From assembly GCA_017548225.1 (NCBI GenBank), contig JAFYMV010000175.1:1-6734 (forward strand): a stretch of 6,734 nucleotides of DNA, written 5' to 3'. The DNA comes from Bacteroidaceae bacterium (GTDB lineage: Bacteria; Bacteroidota; Bacteroidia; Bacteroidales; Bacteroidaceae). Position numbers and translations under genes: made by a program. Under the pieces are notes generated by a model. The model saw nothing but the letters and a program-made list of their open reading frames with translations, did no database searches and had not been told where the DNA came from. Shown piece by piece: positions 1-4,835 of this stretch; within the stretch, counting starts at the first letter, position 1; the number at the start of each line of letters is the position of its first letter.

Positions 1-127
1 CCATGCTCGGGTTGTTGCGTCCAGCCAGGATGTGCGACAATGTAGGGCGGTTTACTCCAATAAAGTCGGCAAATTGACTTTGTCCCATTCCCTCACGCTC
101 AATGATTTCTTTAATACGCTCTCTCAT
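1..127 (-). CDS. XRE-family helix-turn-helix regulator, N-terminal part
   Basis: The first 42 residues are visible, from MRERIKEIIEREG to RNNPSM; the rest lies beyond the left edge. The segment from about residue 15 to 41 reads as a Cro/CI-type helix-turn-helix: SQFADFIGV forms the first helix and turn, and NRPTLSHILAGRNNPS the recognition helix with the conserved glycine-arginine and asparagine-proline-serine end. Small regulators of this kind with a downstream hydrophobic tail are common in Bacteroidetes (family knowledge). It would bind DNA as a dimer; its targets cannot be told from the sequence. The ATG at 125-127 is the first start in frame, since no ATG occurs upstream in the frame within 50 bases, and a TAnnTTTG promoter lies about 40 bases upstream. 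The large AT-rich spacer upstream could hold its operators, which is inference. Confidence 0.88.
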   Translation of the reverse strand, partial: MRERIKEIIEREGMGQSQFADFIGVNRPTLSHILAGRNNPSM

Positions 128-168
128 CTGTTTATCTTTGTTAAATTTTCGTGTTTCAAACAGCGTTA

Positions 169-199
169 CAAAGGTAAATACTTTTGATTACATTTGCAA
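169..199 (-). promoter_or_regulatory. Bacteroidetes-type promoter of the XRE gene
   Basis: On the minus strand TACCTTTG (176-169) matches the Bacteroidetes -7 consensus TAnnTTTG exactly. A TTG (199-197, within ATTGCAAATG) lies 20 bases upstream, as expected for the -33 element. Transcription would begin near 163, giving a leader of about 36 bases before the ATG at 127. Matches to the -7 motif occur by chance in AT-rich DNA, but position and spacing favour this one. Confidence 0.6.
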
Positions 200-306
200 T
201 TTATAATTATAAACATTTGTTGATTTATGAAACATGATAACACGATATAAATGTAAACTAAAGCAACAATCTATCACAGTATAGCCTATAAAAGCACCTA
301 TAAAAT

Positions 307-444
307 ACTTTAACATATTATCGTAACTGACTCATATTTCTAGGCAGTATGTATGATATAATAGGCTAAAATCGGCATTTATGGGCCATTATACAAAAAT
401 ATGCAGAATGTTTGATAAAAAACTTTAATAATAATGTCGTAACT
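307..444. repeat. spaced direct repeat ACTTTAA-N7/8-TCGTAACT
   Basis: Two copies of a composite motif lie at 307-328 and 422-444. Each has ACTTTAA, then 7 or 8 AT-rich bases, then TCGTAACT. The 8-base GC-containing half stands out in very AT-rich surroundings, so it is less likely to be composition alone. Both copies lie upstream of the XRE gene and could be binding sites; that role is inference. Confidence 0.5.
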
Positions 445-560
445 ATGCTGAAAATCTTAATGATACATAAAATTTTATCCTTGTATTAAAATATGCAATC
501 TCACTCCCCTGTTGTTTACACAAATAATCAGCCATATGCGTTTATATTAATAACCACACG

Positions 561-588
561 AAAAGGATAGGCACGCCCCTACCCTTTT
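561..588. terminator. hairpin flanked by A/T tracts, possible bidirectional terminator
   Basis: AAAAGG-A-TAGG pairs with CCTA-C-CCTTTT: ten of eleven pairs with one mismatch, around a 6-base loop (572-577). The A4 and T4 ends give a U-run on either strand, so it could end transcription in both directions. No gene ends next to it on either strand. On the minus strand it lies about 35 bases after a TAnnTTTG match at 633-626, so the two could bound a short RNA. Confidence 0.45.
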
Positions 589-625
589 GTTTACAAATAA
601 CAATCATAAACAATACAAAAGGTAA

Positions 626-655
626 CAAAGGTAAACATGTTTTGCGATAACAAAA
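626..655 (-). promoter_or_regulatory. possible minus-strand promoter without a gene
   Basis: TACCTTTG (633-626) is an exact -7 match, with TTTTG (655-651) 17 bases upstream, slightly closer than usual. The surrounding bases (GTAACAAAGGTAAAC on the plus strand) closely resemble those at the XRE promoter (GTTACAAAGGTAAAT at 165-179). Transcription would start near 620 and meet the hairpin at 561-588. No coding frame follows, so this may be chance or a small-RNA promoter. Confidence 0.35.
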
Positions 656-1104
656 GTTATCAATGTAATCAATCTGACCTTTCCTGCGAGCGAAATGTGG
701 GAAATAGCGCGAGAATCCAATATTTGTGCACGAGAGTACAGAAAAAGAGAAAAAACGCAAGGATTTGCGGTTATAATTGGCAAAATTATGCGCTATCCTA
801 CTTTATTACAATGCATTAAGTGCAAAAATACATTGTTGAGTAAGCAGAGCGTTTCGCTAAAAGGAGCAGCAATGCCCACTTATCCCCTAACAGGGATCAT
901 CGTATGTCGTGGATAACAGCATTGGAGTATGAAAAAGCATGTATCTCGCCAGATGTCTCTGCCAAGATGGCTATATATTTGGAGAAGAACTCGTCTCATT
1001 GCGGCTCGCCCCCATTGCGGATATATATATTTAGGAGATGGATGTAGCGGTTTGCCTAATCGTCTTCTCTATCCAAGGCGGGAGGCTACCATTAGCCGTT
1101 ATAC

Positions 1105-1166
1105 ATAAGCAAAGTCGTATGCATAAGTGCAAAGTCATATATAAGTGCAAAGTTGTATATATAAGA
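1105..1166. repeat. imperfect tandem repeat, 18-20 base unit
   Basis: Three adjacent units begin ATAAG and contain CAAAGT: 1105-1122 (18 bases), 1123-1140 (18 bases) and 1141-1160 (20 bases). A degenerate fourth, ATAAGAAAAGTCC, starts at 1161 and runs into the dnaB terminator. Units two and three share ATAAGTGCAAAGT exactly. The array lies just beyond the terminator, outside the expected dnaB transcript. Confidence 0.75.
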
Positions 1167-1192
1167 AAAGTCCTCCAATGCTGGAGGACTTT
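1167..1192 (-). terminator. strong terminator of dnaB
   Basis: A perfect 11-base inverted repeat, AAAGTCCTCCA/TGGAGGACTTT, closes a 4-base loop (1178-1181). On the minus strand it is followed by TTCTTATATA, a U-rich tail. It lies 160 bases after the dnaB stop codon. It is the clearest hairpin in the window. Confidence 0.85.
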
Positions 1193-1284
1193 AAGGGGAC
1201 TCCCCTTTTCGCGAAAGCTTTTCGGGGAAAAGATCAGGAGCGCGTCAAATAAAACTTTTCATTTCAAAAACTACGCGTACTCCT
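1193..1284. repeat. stacked inverted repeats in the dnaB 3' region
   Basis: Four inverted repeats lie end to end between dnaB and its terminator. They are AAGGGG-ACT-CCCCTT (1193-1207), the palindrome TTTCGCGAAA (1207-1216), CTTTTC-GGG-GAAAAG (1218-1232), and a long one in which AGGAGCGCGT (1236-1245) pairs with ACGCG (1273-1277) and CTCCT (1280-1284) across a 2-base bulge. With the terminator at 1167-1192 they make about 118 bases of nearly continuous secondary structure. It could be a structured 3' untranslated region, an RNA processed from it, or a palindromic repeat element. Confidence 0.7.
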
Positions 1285-1352
1285 TTTCTTGTATTCATAT
1301 TGTATTAATAAGATGCAGCTTTACCCAGGCGGCGATTTGCCCTTTACCCTTT

Positions 1353-2933
1353 TTAGAACGGCATGGGCTCATTGCCGATGCCCCCCATCGGGAACGGATC
1401 ACTGCCCGCAGGTGCAGGTGGAGGCGGCACAGGCGGCATGCCTATGTACTGATCCGTGTTGTTAGGTTGGCGGTTGCGATTGTTCATCTTTGATGATAGT
1501 ACGGCACTATCGGGCAATGGAGCCAAGCTCTCGTCCTCGAGGTTTTGAAATCGGGCATATTGTCCCACGAAGCGCAATCTCACATCGCCCACCGCACCGT
1601 TACGATGCTTGGCAATGATGAGTTCGGCCACGCCATGCAGGTCGTTACCCTTCTCGTCCTGGAATATCTTGTAGTATTCGGGGCGGTGAATGAAGCATAC
1701 GATATCGGCATCCTGCTCGATGGCTCCCGACTCACGGAGGTCGCTCAATTGCGGACGCTTACCTTCGATACCCTCACGGCTCTCCACACCACGATTGAGC
1801 TGGCTGAGCGCGATGATAGGGATATTGAGCTCTTTGGCCAATCCCTTGAGTGAGCGCGATATGGTACTCACCTCTTCCTGACGGCTACCGAACGAAGCAC
1901 CCGAGGCATTCATCAGCTGCAGGTAGTCGATGATGATGAGTTTCACTCCATGTTCTCGTACCAGTCGGCGTGCCTTTGTGCGCAGTTCGAAGATAGAGAG
2001 CGACGGTGTATCATCCACATAGAGCGGCGCATCGTTCAGTATTGTGATGTTACTATCGAGCTGTCCCCACTCGTAGGGAGCCAGCTGACCGCTCTTGAGC
2101 TTTTCACCCGATATCTCGCACACATTCGTGATCAGACGGTTTACCAGCTGCACATTACTCATCTCAAGCGAGAAGAGAGCTACCGGCTCGCGATTGTTCA
2201 CGGCGATATTCTTGGCCATTGAGAGCACGAACGCCGTCTTACCCATCGCCGGACGAGCAGCGATGATGATGAGGTCCGAGTTCTGCCAACCCGAAGTGTA
2301 CTTGTCCAGTTCGTAGAATCCGGTAGACAATCCGCTCAATCCCGAAGTGCGTGATGCCGCCTTTTTAAGCATTTCGTAGGCCTCTTCAATGACGGGGTTG
2401 ATTTGCGTATAGTCCTTCTTCATGTTCTGTTGCGATATGGCAAAGAGCTTGCTCTCAGCCTCCTGCATGAGGTCGTCCACATCTTCGGTTTCGTCAAACG
2501 CCTTTGTCTGAATGCCACTGGTGAAGGTGATCAGTTCGCGTGCCAGATACTTCTGTGCGATGATGCGTGCATGGTATTCGATGTGTGCCGACGAGTTGAC
2601 CCTACTAGACAGTTGCGAGATATAGACAGGTCCTCCCACCTCTTCCAGTTCGCCCGTAGTACGCAGCTGCTGCGCTACGGTAAGGATATCGATAGGGTTC
2701 TGCTGTAGGGCCAACGACTGTATAGCCTTGTATAGCAATTGGTGTCTTCTTTCGTAGAACGATTCGGGTTTCAGTATCTCACTGATGAGCGGGTACGCAT
2801 CCTTCTCGATCATGAGTGCTCCCAGTACGGCCGCTTCGAGCTCCGGTGCTTGCGGTTGCAAGTGTCCGTAGTCATCGGTTTGCTTCACGGGGCGTGTAGT
2901 TGTCGTTTTTCGGGGTTGTTTCGTTGGTGCCAT
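1353..2933 (-). CDS. dnaB: replicative DNA helicase DnaB
   Basis: This is the hexameric ATP-driven helicase that unwinds DNA at the replication fork and recruits primase. Numbering starts at the ATG at 2933 (526 residues). The N-terminal DnaB domain covers about 25-130 and a linker about 130-195. The RecA-like motor follows: Walker A ARPAMGKTA (226-234, K232, T233), H1a SLEMS with the catalytic E257, Walker B LIIIDYLQL with D336, H3 SQLNRG with Q378, H4 around LRESGAIEQDAD (399-410), and the arginine-finger region KHRNG (K442, R444). All key residues are present and there is no intein. I chose the ATG at 2933 because the frame extends upstream only to a TTG at 2939, and a promoter start near 2950 leaves a short leader. 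The C-terminus (about 484-526) is a low-complexity Asn- then Pro-rich tail ending NEPMPF. The gene appears monocistronic, with its own promoter and terminator. Confidence 0.98.
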   Translation of the reverse strand: MAPTKQPRKTTTTRPVKQTDDYGHLQPQAPELEAAVLGALMIEKDAYPLISEILKPESFYERRHQLLYKAIQSLALQQNPIDILTVAQQLRTTGELEEVGGPVYISQLSSRVNSSAHIEYHARIIAQKYLARELITFTSGIQTKAFDETEDVDDLMQEAESKLFAISQQNMKKDYTQINPVIEEAYEMLKKAASRTSGLSGLSTGFYELDKYTSGWQNSDLIIIAARPAMGKTAFVLSMAKNIAVNNREPVALFSLEMSNVQLVNRLITNVCEISGEKLKSGQLAPYEWGQLDSNITILNDAPLYVDDTPSLSIFELRTKARRLVREHGVKLIIIDYLQLMNASGASFGSRQEEVSTISRSLKGLAKELNIPIIALSQLNRGVESREGIEGKRPQLSDLRESGAIEQDADIVCFIHRPEYYKIFQDEKGNDLHGVAELIIAKHRNGAVGDVRLRFVGQYARFQNLEDESLAPLPDSAVLSSKMNNRNRQPNNTDQYIGMPPVPPPPAPAGSDPFPMGGIGNEPMPF

Positions 2934-2955
2934 AGTCAATATTCATTTGCGGACA

Positions 2956-2987
2956 CAAAAGTACACAAAAGGTCCCTTATCTTACAA
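2956..2987 (-). promoter_or_regulatory. promoter of dnaB
   Basis: TACTTTTG (2963-2956) matches TAnnTTTG exactly, with a TTG (2987-2985) 21 bases upstream as the -33 element. Transcription would start near 2950, about 17 bases before the ATG at 2933. A DnaA-box-like cluster starts 17 bases upstream of the -33 element. Confidence 0.65.
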
Positions 2988-3003
2988 GTTTTGGCCGTTG
3001 AAG

Positions 3004-3043
3004 TTTTCCACATTTTATCCACAATCGGTGGATATCCATACCG
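3004..3043. promoter_or_regulatory. DnaA-box cluster upstream of dnaB
   Basis: TTATCCACA (3015-3023) is a perfect match to the DnaA-box consensus. TTTTCCACA (3004-3012) differs at one base and lies 2 bases away in the same orientation. Two weaker 7-of-9 matches follow at 3027-3035 (minus) and 3032-3040 (plus). They overlap in the palindrome GGATATCC (3030-3037), which is itself flanked by CGGT (3026-3029) and ACCG (3040-3043). The array sits just upstream of the dnaB promoter. DnaA could regulate dnaB here, or the sites could belong to an origin; neither is shown by the sequence. Confidence 0.55.
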
Positions 3044-3058
3044 CTCAAAAACAAAACA

Positions 3059-3091
3059 CCCTGCGACGATCTGATAAGAATCTCCGCAGGG
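3059..3091 (-). terminator. terminator of the exported-protein gene
   Basis: CCCTGCG (3059-3065) and CGCAGGG (3085-3091) form a perfect 7-base stem. The 19-base loop can add a short inner GAT/ATC stem. On the minus strand it is followed by TGTTTTGTTTTTG, a strong U-rich tail. It lies 72 bases after the stop codon of the gene at 3164-4504 and separates that unit from dnaB. Confidence 0.75.
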
Positions 3092-3163
3092 CTTATGGTG
3101 ATAAGGTTAGAAATCAAACACACCCCGTATTTACCATTCTTCCTTTTCGCTGATAATATCTTT

Positions 3164-4504
3164 TTAGGGGTTAAAATTTCTTATAAAATCATTGATGCTT
3201 TTTTCTATGCTTTCTTCTATGCTTTCTTCTTGTTCTTTATCAAGTCCTTTTATCCACCCCTCATGAGAATCCTTTCCTACTTTCACATACACTGCAGGGC
3301 TAGTGGCAGATCCTCGATAGCCCCAGTCTACATTCAAGCCTGAGAGAGTGTGATTTCCCATACTGCTACTCATTGAAACATCTGTGGGCTTTGCCGACTC
3401 TGTATATGTTTCGTTTGCGATGCCCTCCATAGACTTGTCCAATGCCATGTTGCGCAGTGCGCTGTAAAATGCCTTGATTTTAGCCAGTGCCAGAGGTCTA
3501 TTATACTGTGTGTCCGAGTATCCCTCACTCAGCGTAAACCGTATATCATCATTTAAGTCCCACTCTGCCATTTTGCTCGATTGGTCATTAACGGCTACTG
3601 ATAATACATTCTTATTGATTTTGCAAAGCGTCAATCCCCATCCTTGGTTTTTTCCTACAGCGTGCATTCTGACTGTAGAATTGATTTTCATTTCCTCTGC
3701 GTTTCCTTGGATTATATCAGTTGTCGTAAGCTTTGTTTCGTCCACCACAAATGGAGACATGGCCAGACACATCAGCTGCGTAGCTCCTAACGATTGGGCT
3801 ATGTCAATTTTGTAGCCATAAGTGCTTTGCATTGCAGTGAAGTCACATTTGGGATAACCATATGACTTGGTGTCTGATTTTTCTCCGCTCGAGCAACTAT
3901 ATGTTATTGTATTCTCACCGTAGCGGACATCAAAGTAGCTTCTCACCTCTGCGTGATTGATTATGGAATGGATCAAGCACTCCATGTACCCCCCTTTGCT
4001 ATTCTCATTCCATGTCCGTGATATTTCCATTGAATTCTTCACCCCATCGCACTTGTTCACCTTGCAGGCCACAAAACACTCTCCGCGTTGATTGCGGTAT
4101 TCATGTACTACCTGAACTGTAAAATCCGTAAAACTTAATACTACCTTCTCTTGAAAAGTAGAATTATGCATTTCCTCCTTATAGACTCCGTTTTCGTTTT
4201 TCGTTACGGTATATTCATCATTGGCATGAGCTATCACCAGTTTTTCGCCTCCGTTGGCACAAAGATAGTATAGTACAGCATTCTGTATGGCCATATCCCG
4301 TGCAGCATACCAATCCTTGGTAGGTCGAGACACTCCCCACCACAAGTCATTGTCCGTAGCGGTACCTATCCATGAGGGAAAAATGCTACTCTTGGAATCT
4401 TCATACCATGTTTTCGCTTCGTTCAACATCTGATTGAAACTTTGTGCCGATGCCATCAGGGTGCAGCATATGAGCAATAGCAGCATGTGTAATCTTTTAG
4501 TCAT
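3164..4504 (-). CDS. exported protein of unknown function, possibly LPP20-like
   Basis: The protein has 446 residues. A signal peptide is clear: MTKR, a hydrophobic core (5-17), then MASA followed by Gln21, giving a likely signal peptidase I cut after Ala20. There is no lipobox, as the residue before Cys13 is Ile. The mature protein should lie in the periplasm or on the outer membrane. The stretch FPSWIGTATDND...AARDMAIQNAVLYYL (42-81) has the pattern of the LPP20/FlgT-like domain (PSW, then a helix rich in A..A), and GECFVACKVN (141-150) resembles its following strand; this is a weak resemblance, not an assignment. The mature part has nine cysteines (82, 143, 147, 152, 176, 204, 220, 246, 294). 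The C-terminus carries the tandem tetrapeptides EESI, EESI, EKSI (427-438). The ATG at 4504 precedes the signal peptide directly. It has its own promoter and terminator. Confidence 0.88.
   Translation of the reverse strand: MTKRLHMLLLLICCTLMASAQSFNQMLNEAKTWYEDSKSSIFPSWIGTATDNDLWWGVSRPTKDWYAARDMAIQNAVLYYLCANGGEKLVIAHANDEYTVTKNENGVYKEEMHNSTFQEKVVLSFTDFTVQVVHEYRNQRGECFVACKVNKCDGVKNSMEISRTWNENSKGGYMECLIHSIINHAEVRSYFDVRYGENTITYSCSSGEKSDTKSYGYPKCDFTAMQSTYGYKIDIAQSLGATQLMCLAMSPFVVDETKLTTTDIIQGNAEEMKINSTVRMHAVGKNQGWGLTLCKINKNVLSVAVNDQSSKMAEWDLNDDIRFTLSEGYSDTQYNRPLALAKIKAFYSALRNMALDKSMEGIANETYTESAKPTDVSMSSSMGNHTLSGLNVDWGYRGSATSPAVYVKVGKDSHEGWIKGLDKEQEESIEESIEKSINDFIRNFNP
3194..3229. repeat. 12-base tandem repeat inside the exported-protein gene
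   Basis: Two perfect copies of TATGCTTTCTTC (3206-3217 and 3218-3229) follow a third, degenerate one (3194-3205). Because the unit is 12 bases, copy-number change by slippage would add or remove four residues ([E][EK]SI) without shifting the frame. Confidence 0.85.
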
Positions 4505-4627
4505 AGTTTTATCGTTTTTTTATATGTACCGTATATAAGAGATACTCTCCACCTCATTCCCTTGATGATTGACCGTCCTGCCCTTGCTGGTAGGGGGGCA
4601 ATAGCTTAAGGCGATTTATATAGATTG
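4505..4627 (-). promoter_or_regulatory. long 5' leader of the exported-protein gene
   Basis: If transcription starts just after the promoter at 4635-4628, the leader is about 115 bases, much longer than that of dnaB. It contains TGCCC and GGGCA ends around 4577-4602 (a hairpin of five pairs) and an A-rich stretch just before the ATG. I recognise no known riboswitch class. Confidence 0.4.
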
Positions 4628-4635
4628 CAAAGGTA
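4628..4635 (-). promoter_or_regulatory. -7 promoter element of the exported-protein gene
   Basis: TACCTTTG (4635-4628) is an exact TAnnTTTG match, identical to the element before the XRE gene. No TTTG lies at the usual upstream distance; the nearest, at 4673-4670, is 34 bases away. So the -33 part is weak or absent. Confidence 0.5.
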
Positions 4636-4800
4636 CAATTATATTGCGAATAATAAAAATCGTACACCGCAAACTTGTACTTTTGTCCATGGCGCCCTGA
4701 TTTTAGATGCCTTACATATTGATTATCAGTGACAAGTAATCATTCCATGCATCAGCGGCTGCAATCATCACAGACAAGCCATGGGGCATCTCTATAACAT
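4636..4800. other. spacer between two transcription units
   Basis: No gene is seen here. The stretch contains a 6-base inverted repeat TGATTA/TAATCA (4720-4725 and 4737-4742) with an 11-base spacer, which could bind a dimeric regulator. It also contains a wide AGATGCC/GGCATCT inverted repeat (near 4705 and 4785). A plus-strand TAnnTTTG match at 4678-4685 leads into no gene and is probably chance. Confidence 0.5.
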
Positions 4801-4830
4801 GTAGGAGCAGGGCTCAAGCCCCACTCCTAC
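4801..4830 (-). terminator. terminator of the 473-residue protein gene
   Basis: GTAGGAG (4801-4807) pairs with CTCCTAC (4824-4830). After two mismatches GGGC (4810-4813) pairs with GCCC (4818-4821) around the loop TCAA. The stem starts 5 bases after the stop codon of the gene at 4836-6257. The tail on the minus strand (ATGTTATAG) is only mildly U-rich, so the strength is uncertain. Confidence 0.65.
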
Positions 4831-4835
4831 AGCAA

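Larger units (their letters stand above)
128..1166. other. gene-poor spacer of about 1.0 kb
   Basis: I see no supported gene here. Bases 180-500 are very AT-rich. The short open frames present (for example 542-760 minus, 637-819 plus and 695-916 plus) have no recognisable domain, no convincing start signal, and mutually conflicting frames. Visible structure includes direct repeats (307-328 and 422-444; CCTATAAAA at 285-293 and 297-305; TTGTTTACA at 512-520 and 587-595), a 12-base palindrome ATAAAATTTTAT (467-478), a hairpin at 561-588, a 6-base inverted repeat ACAATG/CATTGT near 808-836, a direct repeat CATTGCGG (997-1004 and 1013-1020), an inverted repeat at 1044-1089 with a symmetric internal loop (GTAGC/GCTAC and GCCT/AGGC), and tandem repeats at 1105-1166. 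It may hold regulatory sites or untranslated RNA, or be decayed DNA. Confidence 0.6.

Noticed and set aside
179..196. Plus-strand TAnnTTTG matches (TACTTTTG, TACATTTG)
   Set aside because: No -33 element and no plus-strand gene downstream; the motif is frequent in AT-rich DNA. The same holds for 974-981 and 4678-4685.
542..916. Three small frames (542-760 minus, 637-819 plus, 695-916 plus) as genes
   Set aside because: The frames conflict, their products look compositionally random, and no homology is recognisable. AAAAGGAG before an ATG near 871 is tempting but the frame after it is very short.
908..916. One-mismatch DnaA box (CGTGGATAA)
   Set aside because: It is isolated, with no neighbouring box; single near-matches occur by chance. 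The same applies to TTATCCACC at 3250-3258 inside a gene.
640..1100. tRNA, rRNA or other known structured RNA
   Set aside because: No cloverleaf, no T-loop GGTTCGA motif, and no recognisable RNA family signature was found on either strand.
1105..1166. CRISPR array
   Set aside because: The units are directly adjacent, with no unique spacers, and are too short and degenerate.
1038..1493. Plus-strand frame of 151 codons
   Set aside because: It runs antisense into the 3' end of dnaB and through the terminator hairpins and tandem repeats; its product has no recognisable domain.
1545..2708. Several plus-strand open frames inside dnaB
   Set aside because: They are antisense shadows of a well-supported helicase gene, with no own start signals or domains.
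2937..2939. TTG at 2939 as the start of dnaB
   Set aside because: An ATG two codons downstream (2933) is a better start and fits the promoter position.
4463..4469. Lipoprotein signal at Cys13 of the exported protein
   Set aside because: The residue before the cysteine is Ile, not Gly, Ala or Ser, and a good signal peptidase I site follows at Ala20.
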